Shown piece by piece: positions 1 to 9,732 of a DNA stretch of 13,221 bases; position 1 is the first letter of the stretch, and each line of letters begins with the position of its first letter. This DNA is from Nocardioides sp. GTDB lineage: Bacteria; Actinomycetota; Actinomycetes; Propionibacteriales; Nocardioidaceae. The position numbers were made by a program, and so were the translations under genes. The notes under the pieces are model-generated. The model saw only the letters and a program-made list of their open reading frames with translations. It was not told the DNA's origin and ran no database searches. The stretch is taken from the NCBI GenBank assembly GCA_023252065.1, contig JAHEXO010000010.1, forward strand, positions 1-13,221. Reading direction: 5' to 3'.

Positions 1-1
1 G

Positions 2-2920
2 CCCGTGCTCAACACCGGCCTGAGCTACCGCTACCCGCGCCACGGCGGCGAGTCGGCCGACGCCGCGATCGCTCGGGCGGTCGAGGCGACCGCACGCGAG
101 TCGGGCCCGGGGTTCCGCCGCGGCCATGCGCTGCTGGCGCAGCCCCTGCCCGCCACTCTGCTGCCGCACGCGAGCCTCCCCGCCGTGCCGACCTTGCTGT
201 CGGTGCCGGGCGCCTGCAGCCACGTGTCCCTCCGGGGCCGGTGCCCGACCAGCCCCGGCGAGATCGCGGTCCTCGACGCCGACGCCGAGACCTACGGGCT
301 CCACCTCGGGAGCCGGCTCGACCCCTACGGCAGCGGCTCGCCGTTCACGGTGGTCGGCATCTACACGGCCCGCGACGACGCCCGCGACAACGCGTTCTGG
401 GCCGGGCCCGGGCGGCTGCAGACGGTGCCGGGGCGCCCCGCGCCCCCGATCGACGTGCCGGCCCACCCGGCTCCCTGGTTCACGCCCCAGGCCGGGATCG
501 AGCTGCGGCACGACCGGTGGTACGTCGCCGTCGACCAGGGCCTCGACCTCCCCGCCGACCTGACAGCCGGCCAGGTCGCCACGACCGCGGCTCGGGTGCA
601 TGCGATCTCCCAGGCCGCGAACCGGTCCGGCCTCCCCGAGGGCCTCACCCTCGAACCCGGCAACTCGCTGCCGAGCGTCGCCCACCAGCTGCTCGACCGC
701 CGCGGGGTCGCCAGGTCCACCGTCGCACCGGCGGTGCTCTCCCTGATCCTGGTCGCGATCGTGCTGCTCTCGCGCCTCCTCGCCGCGGGCATGAACCTCC
801 GTCGCGGCGAGCTCGCGCTCGCCTCTCTGCGGGGCTACAGCCGCCGCCGGCTGTGGTTCCTCGGGATGCTCGAGCCGCTCCTCGTGCTCCTGGCCGCCGT
901 GCCCCTCGGCGTCGTCGGCGGCTACGTCGCCGCCCGGGGACTCGCGCGCCGGTGGCTGATCCCGGGCCTTCCGGTCCCGTTCGAGTCGGGCAGTGGCCTG
1001 GCCGTCCTCGGGGTGGTCGTGGTGACGGCCGTGGTGGCGGCGCTCGTCGTCCGCGACTCCGTGAACGAGCCGCTCAGCGCTCAGATCGCGGGCGACCGCC
1101 GGCCGACGCGCGCCGGGCGTGCGGTCGTGATCGTCCGGCTCGTGCTGGTCGCCGCAGCCGTCGCGGCCCTGCTCACCGCCTGGAGCCGCAGCAGACCGAA
1201 GGCCCCCGACGCCACCGACCTGGCCCTCCCGATGCTGCTCGCCGTCGCGGTCGGCCTCCTGAGCAGCCTGGTCGTCATCGTGCTGGCCGGGCTCTGGGTC
1301 CGCTGGTCCGCGCCGCGCCGCGGCCTGTCGCCGTACGTCGCCTCCCGCACGGTCCGGCGGCGGCGCGAGGGGACCATGGTGATCCTCCCGGTGACGGCCG
1401 CGCTGACCGTGGCCGTCTTCTCGGTCGGGGTGTCGCTCGCGGCGTCGACCTGGCGCGCGAGCGCAGCGGCCACCGAGGTCGGGGCCCCGCTGTCGTACTC
1501 CACCAGGCTCCCGCTCACGCGCGCGGTCGGGCTGACCGAGCAGCTCGACCCGCAGGGGCGCTGGCTGATGGCCGCGGCGGTCGACTACCCCAACGCCGAC
1601 ACCACCACCCGCGTCATCGTGCCCCGCACGATCCTCGACACGTCGCGGTTGGCGCGGGTCGCCTCGTGGCCCGCGGCCTGGACACCCGGCCGCTCCGCCG
1701 CCGACATCGCCGGTGAGCTGGGGCTCCGGCGGCCGCCGATCGTCCTACGCGGGCGGCAGCTCACCGTCGGCCTCACCAACCGGGTGCAGGGCGAGTTCGA
1801 CCAGCTCGGCCTGACCCTCACCGTCCTCGATGACGACGGTGCCCTGCGCGACCTCCCCGTCGGCCCCTTCGACCCCGGCCACTCGACGGTCACCCGCAGG
1901 CTCCCGGCCTGCCAGGTCGGCTGCCGGGTGGAGAAGATCAGCTTCGGCGGGCCGGGCGCCCTGGTCGAGGCGATGCACGGCACGGTGGACATCGACCGCT
2001 TCCAGGTCGACGGCCACGACGTGCCGGGGGTGCTCGACCGCTCGTGGCACGTCGCCCAGGCGCAGACCAGCTCGCCGACGGCGGTGCAGGACGGGCCGAG
2101 CGTCGAGGGCGGACACCTCGCGCTCTCGTTCAGCTCACGCTCCTCCGCGTCGTACGCCGGGATCAGCCCCGACGACCTGCCCGCGGTCGTGCCCGTGCTC
2201 CTGGGCCGGCAGGCCGGACTGCAGCGCACGCTCACCACCGGCTCGACCCGCACCTTCAAGGTCCGGTCGGTCGGGCGGGCCGAGTCGACGCCGTTCCGCG
2301 GGCCCTCCGGGGTGGTGATGGACTTCAACGCGTTCATCCGCAACGCCGTCCAGACCAACAGCGACACCTCGGTCTTCATCTGGGCGCGGGCGGACACTCC
2401 GCGGCCGATCCTCGACCAGCTGGCGCGGCGCGGGCTCAGCCGCCCGGCGACCGAGGCGGAGGCCAGGAGCGTGCTCGACCAGGACGCCTTCGCGCTCGCG
2501 CTCCGGCTCTACACCGTGGTCACGGTGCTGGTCGTCCTGCTCGCGCTGGCCGGGCTCGCGGCCAACCTCGCCGTCCAGCTGCCGTCGCGCCGGCGCGACG
2601 CCGCCTCGCTGCGCGTGGTGGGGGTGACGCGACGGTCCGTGATGGCCGCCGTCGTGATCGAGTTCCTGGTGGTGATCGGCGCCGCCGCACTGGCCGGGGT
2701 CGCGGCCGGGGCACTGGCTCAGTACGTCGTCGTCAAGACGGTCACCCTCGGCTTCGCCGACACCGCGCTGACGCCGCGGGTGCTGCCGTCGTTCCACCTC
2801 TCCAGCGGGCTGCGGCTCGGCGTGCTGGTGATGGTGGTGCTGTTCGTGGTGTCCGTGGCGTTCGCGCTGCTCACCGTGCGTGGGGCACGCACCTCGACCC
2901 TGCGCGAGAACGCCCCGTAG
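2..2920 (+). CDS. FtsX/MacB-type ABC transporter permease, 5'-truncated by window edge
   Basis: Integral membrane permease of the FtsX-like family, inferred to work with a separate ABC ATPase to move lipids, lipoproteins or peptides, or to act mechanically on the envelope. The reading frame is open at the left edge, so the start and probably a first membrane helix lie outside. Numbering from the first GTG in the window (position 5), there is an extracytoplasmic stretch (1-240), a membrane block with helices near 241-262, 287-311, 331-350, 372-393, 407-431 and 459-481, a large extracytoplasmic domain (about 482-834) containing a CxxxC pair (C636, C640), and three terminal helices near 835-859, 882-910 and 936-958. 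This two-block arrangement fits a permease with duplicated FtsX domains. The stop is TAG. The ABC-F gene downstream has no expected pairing with permeases, so the partner ATPase is probably upstream of the window. Substrate is unknown. Confidence 0.88.
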   Translation, partial: PVLNTGLSYRYPRHGGESADAAIARAVEATARESGPGFRRGHALLAQPLPATLLPHASLPAVPTLLSVPGACSHVSLRGRCPTSPGEIAVLDADAETYGLHLGSRLDPYGSGSPFTVVGIYTARDDARDNAFWAGPGRLQTVPGRPAPPIDVPAHPAPWFTPQAGIELRHDRWYVAVDQGLDLPADLTAGQVATTAARVHAISQAANRSGLPEGLTLEPGNSLPSVAHQLLDRRGVARSTVAPAVLSLILVAIVLLSRLLAAGMNLRRGELALASLRGYSRRRLWFLGMLEPLLVLLAAVPLGVVGGYVAARGLARRWLIPGLPVPFESGSGLAVLGVVVVTAVVAALVVRDSVNEPLSAQIAGDRRPTRAGRAVVIVRLVLVAAAVAALLTAWSRSRPKAPDATDLALPMLLAVAVGLLSSLVVIVLAGLWVRWSAPRRGLSPYVASRTVRRRREGTMVILPVTAALTVAVFSVGVSLAASTWRASAAATEVGAPLSYSTRLPLTRAVGLTEQLDPQGRWLMAAAVDYPNADTTTRVIVPRTILDTSRLARVASWPAAWTPGRSAADIAGELGLRRPPIVLRGRQLTVGLTNRVQGEFDQLGLTLTVLDDDGALRDLPVGPFDPGHSTVTRRLPACQVGCRVEKISFGGPGALVEAMHGTVDIDRFQVDGHDVPGVLDRSWHVAQAQTSSPTAVQDGPSVEGGHLALSFSSRSSASYAGISPDDLPAVVPVLLGRQAGLQRTLTTGSTRTFKVRSVGRAESTPFRGPSGVVMDFNAFIRNAVQTNSDTSVFIWARADTPRPILDQLARRGLSRPATEAEARSVLDQDAFALALRLYTVVTVLVVLLALAGLAANLAVQLPSRRRDAASLRVVGVTRRSVMAAVVIEFLVVIGAAALAGVAAGALAQYVVVKTVTLGFADTALTPRVLPSFHLSSGLRLGVLVMVVLFVVSVAFALLTVRGARTSTLRENAP

Positions 2921-2946
2921 GCCGCCGGCACTCCCACCGTGGAAAC

Positions 2947-2964
2947 CCGGGTGCGCCGACCCGG
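2947..2964 (+). terminator. Short GC hairpin after the permease gene
   Basis: A perfect inverted repeat, CCGGGT and ACCCGG with a 6-nt loop, lies 26 nt after the permease stop and just upstream of the ABC-F promoter candidate. There is no T-tract. It may be a weak terminator for the permease transcript. The right arm runs into a GGAGG at 2963-2967, but that is 21 nt from the ABC-F start and so too far to act as its ribosome binding site. Confidence 0.3.
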
Positions 2965-2974
2965 AGGCCTCACG

Positions 2975-2980
2975 GACAAT
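2975..2980 (+). promoter_or_regulatory. -10-like hexamer for the ABC-F gene
   Basis: GACAAT ends 8 nt before the GTG start at 2989. A transcript starting at the usual distance from a -10 element would begin on or next to the start codon, giving a leaderless mRNA. No in-frame start lies closer to the GGAGG at 2963-2967, which supports this reading. No clear -35 element is visible. Confidence 0.4.
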
Positions 2981-2988
2981 GTCTCCTC

Positions 2989-4704
<1,716 letters not shown>

Positions 4705-4744
4705 CCAGCCGTGCCTGGGCTCGCGGCGCGCACGTTCGCGACGC

Positions 4745-4780
4745 CGTACGGTCCCGCTTCGGGGGCTAGGGGGCCGTACG
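4745..4780. terminator. Hairpin in the convergent ABC-F/htrA gap (distal)
   Basis: Arms 4745-4755 (CGTACGGTCCC) and 4770-4780 pair over 11 bp with one G-U, around a 14-nt loop. It lies between two convergent genes, 40 nt after the ABC-F stop, so it is a likely transcription terminator or 3'-end stabiliser for the ABC-F mRNA. No T-tract follows, which is usual for high-GC actinobacterial terminators. Confidence 0.5.
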
Positions 4781-4804
4781 ACGACGCCATCGGCACGCCG
4801 CTGA

Positions 4805-4853
4805 CGCGGGACCACGGGCACGTCGGCTCAAAGGACGTACCCGCGGTCCCGCG
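4805..4853. terminator. Long imperfect hairpin next to the htrA stop
   Basis: Arms 4805-4824 and 4834-4853 form 18 base pairs with two single mismatches and a 9-nt loop (4825-4833). The stem starts 3 nt beyond the stop codon of the minus-strand protease gene (TGA, 4859-4857). Position and strength suggest a terminator for the protease gene, possibly working on both strands. There is no T-tract. Confidence 0.65.
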
Positions 4854-4856
4854 GGA

Positions 4857-6155
4857 TCAGGAGTTGGTGGTCGCTGCGTCGGAGTCGAGGGTGACCTGCA
4901 CCGTGTGGGTGGAGCCGCCGCGGGTGTAGGTCACCGTGACGCTGTCACCGGGGCGGTAGGAGCGGATGATGGCGACCAGGCCGTCCGACGACGTGATCAG
5001 GTGGTCGTCGACCTTGGTGATGACGTCGCCGGCCTTGAGCCCGGCGCCGGCGGCGGCCGAGCCGTTGGTGACCTGCTGGATCTTGGCGCCGTCGGCGACC
5101 TGCGCGCCCGCGCCGGTGGCGGCGTTCTCGACGCCGATGCCGAGCTTGGCGTGGGTGGGGGTCTCGCCCTTGATCATCTGCTGCACGATCGGCAGCACCT
5201 CGTCGATCGGGATCGCGAACCCGAGGCCGATCGAGCCGGGCTCGCCCTGGCCGGTGCCGTTGGTCGCGGACTGGATCGCCGAGTCGATGCCGACGACCTC
5301 GCCGGAGAGGTTGACCAGCGGGCCACCGGAGTTGCCCGGGTTGATCGCCGCGTCGGTCTGGATCGCCGGGTAGACCGTGGCGTTGCCCTGGCTGACGGTG
5401 CCGACGTTGACCGGCCGGTTCAGCGCGCTGACGATGCCGCTGGTGACGGTCGCGTCGAGGCCGAACGGCGAGCCGATCGCGACGACGCCCTGACCGACCT
5501 GCAGGCTCGAGGAGTGACCGATCGTGGCCGGGGTGAGACCGGAGACGCCCTGGGCCTGGATCACCGCGGTGTCGGTCAGCGGGTCGGTGCCGAGGATCTT
5601 CGCGGGGGCGTGTGAGCCGTCGTTGAACGAGACGGTCAGCTTCCCGCCGTTGGCACCCAGCACCGCCACGTGGTTGTTGGTGAGGATCTTGCCGTCGGCG
5701 CTGAGGATGATGCCCGAGCCGGAGCCCGAGCCGCTGGAGTTCGTCCCGCTGATCATCACCACCGAGGGCAGCACGGCCTGGGCGACCTTCTCGATCGAGC
5801 CGTCAGCGGCCGGCGAGGAGCTCGCGGCACCTGACTGCACGACCACCGCCGACGACTGCACGGAGTCGTGGGTGTTCGTCCACAGTGCCGCGCCACCGAC
5901 GCCGGCAGCAGCGCCGAGGACGAGACTGGCCGCCACCACGGAGGCGGCGAGCCCCTTGCTCCGGGTCCCACCGGAGGCCGGCGTCTCGCGGTCCGGCGCC
6001 AGCACCGGGCTGTCGAGACGCAGGGGCATCGTCTGCCCGGCGTCGGCGGTGGGGGAGGTGCCGTAGGGCGACCAGGTCGGCGGCGCGGTGGGAGGCTGCT
6101 CGCCCCACTGGTGGTCGGACCCGGGCTCCTGCGGTCGATAAGGCTCGTCGTTCAC
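4857..6155 (-). CDS. HtrA/DegP-like membrane-anchored trypsin-like serine protease with PDZ domain
   Basis: A 432-residue envelope protease, by family expected to degrade or process misfolded extracytoplasmic proteins. In order: a Pro/Gly-rich cytoplasmic N-terminus (1-66), one membrane anchor (about 68-91), a Ser/Ala-rich linker, the trypsin-like domain (about 120-325) and a PDZ domain (about 335-425). The catalytic triad is visible: H162 in TNNHV, D195 in LTDTAV and S276 in GNSGG. A Gly-Ser run at 142-148 (GSGSGSG) precedes the first strand of the protease core. The start is GTG at 6155. Its upstream region has no good Shine-Dalgarno; a weak -10-like CATCGT (6168-6163) lies 7 nt upstream. 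The MOSC gene ends 66 nt upstream on the same strand, so read-through is possible. This is the common actinobacterial PepD/HtrA architecture; no exact symbol is assigned. Confidence 0.93.
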   Translation of the reverse strand: MNDEPYRPQEPGSDHQWGEQPPTAPPTWSPYGTSPTADAGQTMPLRLDSPVLAPDRETPASGGTRSKGLAASVVAASLVLGAAAGVGGAALWTNTHDSVQSSAVVVQSGAASSSPAADGSIEKVAQAVLPSVVMISGTNSSGSGSGSGIILSADGKILTNNHVAVLGANGGKLTVSFNDGSHAPAKILGTDPLTDTAVIQAQGVSGLTPATIGHSSSLQVGQGVVAIGSPFGLDATVTSGIVSALNRPVNVGTVSQGNATVYPAIQTDAAINPGNSGGPLVNLSGEVVGIDSAIQSATNGTGQGEPGSIGLGFAIPIDEVLPIVQQMIKGETPTHAKLGIGVENAATGAGAQVADGAKIQQVTNGSAAAGAGLKAGDVITKVDDHLITSSDGLVAIIRSYRPGDSVTVTYTRGGSTHTVQVTLDSDAATTNS

Positions 6156-6221
6156 GAGGACGACGATGCCCCACCTGCCTGTGACGTTGCTGAAAGGGCG
6201 CTTGAGGCCCGTTGAAAATCC

Positions 6222-6776
6222 TCAGAGGCGGCGGACGCTGTCGCCGGGACGTACGACGCCCCCGTGGACGACGCTGGCATTGAGGCCACGCAGCCGGAGT
6301 CTCTTGCCTTCGTCGCTGTTGACGAACGCCACCACGTCGTCGCCGAACCGCGCGCGGAACTTCGCGCAGCCCTGGTGCGGCTTGGCACTCACCTCGATCA
6401 CGACGTCGTCGCCGATCGCGACCCGGCTGCCGGCGGGCAGGTTGTCGTGGGAGAGGTCGAGGTCGACGTAGAGCTGGTCGCCGGCCCATGCGCGCCCGGC
6501 GTCGGTGTCGGCCAGGAGGCCCACCATCCGGGAGCCCATCACGGTGATCATCGCGTCGCGATGCCGTCCCTCGGCGATCGCGTGCGAGGTCGCCCGGGCG
6601 AACCAGTTGTCCCCGACCAGCTCGTCGTCGGCGTCGACGACCCCCTCGTCGAGGATCTCCCGCGTCTTGAGCGCGGGGCGTCGTACGACGAGGGTCAGGA
6701 CGCCCTCATCGGCCGGCGCGGCACGCAGGTGGTCGAGGGCGGCTTCCAGGGCGGAGGTGGTGGTCGCGATGGGCAC
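6222..6776 (-). CDS. MOSC domain-containing protein
   Basis: A 184-residue protein of the MOSC (molybdenum cofactor sulfurase C-terminal) superfamily. Members carry or transfer sulfur to metal clusters or detoxify N-hydroxylated substrates; the substrate here is unknown. The key motif is KPHQGCAKF at 132-140, containing the conserved cysteine C137 expected to bind sulfur or the molybdenum cofactor. The C-terminus GLNASVVHGGVVRPGDSV is typical of the fold. It is a stand-alone MOSC domain with no PLP or ferredoxin part. The start is GTG at 6776: homology-like sequence begins there and a -10-like CAGAAT (6788-6783) lies 6 nt upstream. The frame remains open upstream, but that part overlaps the divergent gene. 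The htrA-like gene follows on the same strand after 66 nt. Confidence 0.87.
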   Translation of the reverse strand: MPIATTTSALEAALDHLRAAPADEGVLTLVVRRPALKTREILDEGVVDADDELVGDNWFARATSHAIAEGRHRDAMITVMGSRMVGLLADTDAGRAWAGDQLYVDLDLSHDNLPAGSRVAIGDDVVIEVSAKPHQGCAKFRARFGDDVVAFVNSDEGKRLRLRGLNASVVHGGVVRPGDSVRRL

Positions 6777-6782
6777 CCTCGG

Positions 6783-6788
6783 ATTCTG
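6783..6788 (-). promoter_or_regulatory. -10-like hexamer for the MOSC gene
   Basis: CAGAAT on the minus strand is followed by 6 nt and the GTG start at 6776, so the transcript would be leaderless or nearly so. No -35 consensus is obvious. Confidence 0.4.
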
Positions 6789-6857
6789 TCGCGTGCAGGC
6801 CCGACCTTGCTTGATCTTTTCCGCCCTCCGGGTGAGTGCCGGGTCCGAGTCCGCCCC

Positions 6858-6863
6858 TAGGCT
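6858..6863 (+). promoter_or_regulatory. -10-like hexamer for the DUF2127 gene
   Basis: TAGGCT matches the actinobacterial TANNNT -10 pattern and ends 7 nt before the GTG at 6871, predicting transcription start at the first base of the start codon. No Shine-Dalgarno sequence is present between them. This decides the start of the gene. Confidence 0.55.
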
Positions 6864-6870
6864 GCGCCCG

Positions 6871-7637
6871 GTGAAGACACCCTGGGGTCGCTGGAGCTGG
6901 GAGCTGCGCAGCTGCGGCCGGCACGGCCACGTGACCTGGAAGCCCTCCGAGACCGAGCTCGCCGCCCGGCTCCGCGTCGAGACCCTCGACGGCGAGGCCT
7001 GGCGGTGCCTGCGCTGCGCGGACTTCGTCCTGGGTCCGCCGCAGGGGTCCGGCCCGGCCGAGGACGCCCCGATCGTGCTGCGCGGCAAGGCGCTGCGCGA
7101 CGCGTTCATCCTCCGGCTGCTGGCCGCCGAGCGCTTCATCCGCGGGCTGCTGCTCGTCGCCCTCGCCTACGGCATCTACAAGTTCAACGGTGCGCAGGAC
7201 TCGCTCGAGCAGGTCTTCCGCGACTACCTGCCGACCCTCCAGCCGCTGGCCACCAAGCTCGGGATCGACCTGCAGACCACCGGGCCGGTCAAGCTGATCC
7301 AGAAGGCGCTGAACGCCGAGCACAGCACCCTCGAGCTGGTCGCCGTCGGGGTGCTGGGCTACGGCGCGCTCGAGCTGCTCGAGGGCGTCGGGCTGTGGCT
7401 GATGAAGCGGTGGGGCGAGTACGTCGCCATGGTCGGCACCCTGGTCTTCATCCCGCTCGAGATCTACGAGCTCGTCGAGCGCGTCACCTGGCTACGCGTC
7501 GTCGCGTTCGCCCTCAACGTCTTCGCCGTCGTCTACCTGCTGTGGACCAAACGGCTCTTCGGCTTCCGCGGCGGCCGCGCGGCCTTCGAGGCCGAGCGGC
7601 ACTCCGAGTCGCTGCTCGAGGTCGAGCAGGCAGCGGC

Positions 7638-7641
<4 letters not shown>
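6871..7641 (+). CDS. DUF2127 family membrane protein with N-terminal putative zinc-binding motif
   Basis: A 256-residue protein of unknown function. The C-terminal part from about residue 85 matches the DUF2127 membrane family, with hydrophobic helices around 90-105 (RGLLLVALAYGIYKF), 150-170 (VAVGVLGYGALELLEGVGLW), 185-200 and 208-225. The soluble N-terminus (1-70) holds C15-x2-H18-x-H20 and C46-x2-C49, a spacing that could bind zinc. The start is GTG at 6871, placed by the TAGGCT element 7 nt upstream; the longer upstream frame overlaps the divergent MOSC gene and is not credible. The gene is convergent with gltA and the two stop codons overlap. Family assignment comes from recognition of the motif pattern and was not confirmed by search. 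Confidence 0.82.
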
Positions 7642-8924
<1,283 letters not shown>

Positions 8925-8930
8925 CCTGCA

Positions 8931-8936
8931 AAACTA
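8931..8936 (-). promoter_or_regulatory. -10-like hexamer for gltA
   Basis: TAGTTT on the minus strand fits TANNNT and is followed by 6 nt and the GTG start at 8924. The GCAGG between them lies too close to the start codon to work as a ribosome binding site, so a leaderless transcript is favoured. Confidence 0.5.
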
Positions 8937-8953
8937 GTCCGGGCACTCCCGGA

Positions 8954-8973
8954 GAGCGAATCCGGTTTCGCTC
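8954..8973. promoter_or_regulatory. Dyad-symmetric candidate operator upstream of gltA
   Basis: GAGCGAA (8954-8960) and TTCGCTC (8967-8973) are perfect inverted repeats around TCCGGT, itself palindromic in its central four bases, so 18 of 20 positions are symmetric. The site lies about 30-49 bp upstream of the predicted gltA transcription start, overlapping the -35 position, where a dimeric regulator could act. It is also in the shared region with the divergent CNB gene. The regulator is not identifiable from the sequence. Confidence 0.5.
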
Positions 8974-9001
8974 AACGAACGACGAGGAGCCCGCAGAGCG
9001 G

Positions 9002-9030
9002 TCTCGACCAGGTGTCGACCAGGTCTCGAC
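9002..9030 (+). repeat. 11-bp direct repeats upstream of the CNB-domain gene
   Basis: Two full copies of TNTCGACCAGG (9002-9012 and 9013-9023) and a third partial copy, TCTCGAC (9024-9030), are spaced by exactly 11 bp, about one helical turn. The partial copy covers the -35 position of the TATGCT promoter, which lacks a consensus -35. Phased sites on one face of the helix suggest binding of an activator or oligomeric regulator. Confidence 0.45.
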
Positions 9031-9050
9031 GCGCGGCCGTCCCCCCGCGT

Positions 9051-9056
9051 TATGCT
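9051..9056 (+). promoter_or_regulatory. -10 hexamer for the CNB-domain gene
   Basis: TATGCT fits TANNNT and lies 25 nt upstream of the start at 9082. It includes an in-frame ATG (9052) that would otherwise look like a start codon. The predicted 5' leader is about 18 nt and contains a good Shine-Dalgarno. Confidence 0.5.
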
Positions 9057-9068
9057 CCGCCCACCGTC

Positions 9069-9076
9069 AGGAAGGG
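9069..9076 (+). promoter_or_regulatory. Shine-Dalgarno deciding the start of the CNB-domain gene
   Basis: AGGAAGGG lies 5 nt before the ATG at 9082 and supports that start over the upstream ATG at 9052. Confidence 0.7.
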
Positions 9077-9081
9077 ACGCC

Positions 9082-9501
9082 ATGACCGACAACGTCAAGG
9101 ACCGCCAGGCACAGCTGGCCCGGGTGCCGATCTTCTCCGGGCTCTCCTCCCGGCAGCTCGGCAAGCTCGCCGACGCCTGCCGTACGACGACGCACCAGGC
9201 CGGGCACGAGATCGCCAAGGAGGGTGAGGGCGCCATGGCGCTCCACATCATCCTCGACGGCACCGCCGAGGTGAGCGTGCACGGGAAGCTTCGTCGCGAG
9301 CTGCGGGCCGGCGACTACTTCGGCGAGATCAGCCTGATCGACGGCAAGAAGCGGTCGGCCTCCGTGACCGCCACGAGCGCCCTGCACACCCTCGCCGTGC
9401 CCCACGGCCCCTTCCAGAAGCTCTTGGAGTCCGAGCCGGGCGTCGCCGTGGGCCTGCTGACCCTGGTCTGCGCCCGCCTGCGCGAGGCCGAGGCCGACTG
9501 A
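9082..9501 (+). CDS. Small stand-alone cyclic nucleotide-binding domain protein
   Basis: A 139-residue protein consisting of a single cNMP-binding (CRP/PKA regulatory-type) beta-roll fold and little else. PIFSGLSSRQL (16-26) is the family's N-terminal helix. GDYFGEISLIDGKKRSASV (77-95) is the phosphate-binding cassette, with G81, E82, R91 and S92 at the expected positions for the ribose and cyclic phosphate. There is no helix-turn-helix, kinase or transporter domain, so it is not a CRP-type transcription factor by itself. It may act as a ligand-binding adaptor; function is unknown. The ATG at 9082 is chosen for its Shine-Dalgarno. It is divergent from gltA and separated from rplM by 231 nt with its own promoter. 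Confidence 0.88.
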   Translation: MTDNVKDRQAQLARVPIFSGLSSRQLGKLADACRTTTHQAGHEIAKEGEGAMALHIILDGTAEVSVHGKLRRELRAGDYFGEISLIDGKKRSASVTATSALHTLAVPHGPFQKLLESEPGVAVGLLTLVCARLREAEAD

Positions 9502-9536
9502 GGCCGCACGACCCTGCGCCGACGGTCCTGCCCGTT

Positions 9537-9566
9537 TTGGTGCCTGAGCAGGGCGAACGGTAGATT
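9537..9566 (+). promoter_or_regulatory. Candidate sigma-70-type promoter for rplM-rpsI
   Basis: TTGGTG (9537-9542) and TAGATT (9561-9566) are separated by 18 bp, a good fit to a housekeeping promoter. Transcription would start near 9573, giving an rplM leader of about 160 nt. The region also contains overlapping inverted repeats (for example CCTGC at 9527-9531 with GCAGG at 9548-9552), which might end the CNB transcript. Confidence 0.5.
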
Positions 9567-9572
9567 CTGCCC

Positions 9573-9732
9573 TTGCGACTTCTGCCGCTCGGCGTGCTCA
9601 CCACGCCTGGCAGACCCGGATGAAGCGAAGCCGGGCAGATTACCTCCCTCGTGAGGCGTTCGTCAGAGGCCGCAGCACCACCTCCGGTGGACGCCCGTCC
9701 GCCGGCCCAACGAACGAGTGAGGCAGACGCAC
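9573..9732 (+). promoter_or_regulatory. Structured 5' leader of rplM
   Basis: The predicted untranslated leader holds several short stems: GGCGTG/CACGCC (9591-9596 with 9602-9607), CCCGG/CCGGG (9615-9619 with 9631-9635), CCTC/GAGG (9643-9646 with 9653-9656) and CCACC/GGTGG (9678-9682 with 9686-9690). L13 operons in other bacteria are autoregulated through their leader RNA, so this is a candidate L13 control region. No match to a known Rfam leader can be claimed from inspection. The Shine-Dalgarno GAGG (9720-9723) sits 9 nt before the start. Confidence 0.4.

Noticed and set aside
1..2920. Permease and ABC-F protein as a paired ABC transporter
   Set aside because: ABC-F proteins have fused cassettes and act on ribosomes without membrane partners; FtsX-type permeases use single-cassette ATPases of the LolD/MacB kind. 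A hairpin and a separate promoter also lie between the genes.
2044..2988. Upstream extension of the ABC-F frame into the permease gene
   Set aside because: The extension is Arg/Ala/Gly-rich shadow sequence with no ABC-F homology; the natural start is GTG 2989.
6186..6215. GGGC/GCCC inverted repeat between the MOSC and htrA-like genes
   Set aside because: Only about 4 bp of stem; too weak to call a terminator.
6777..7139. Upstream extension of the MOSC frame
   Set aside because: It runs antisense through the divergent DUF2127 gene and lacks MOSC-like sequence; GTG 6776 has a promoter just before it.
9001..9030. Repeats before the CNB gene as a CRISPR array or attachment site
   Set aside because: The repeats are 11 bp, directly abutting and without spacers, and no cas, integrase or mobile gene is nearby.
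9052..9081. ATG at 9052 as the start of the CNB-domain gene
   Set aside because: That ATG is part of the TATGCT -10 element and has no ribosome binding site; ATG 9082 has AGGAAGGG at 5 nt.
9718..9732. GTG at 9718 as the rplM start
   Set aside because: It would overlap the GAGG ribosome binding site of the better GTG at 9733, which also gives the usual L13 length.
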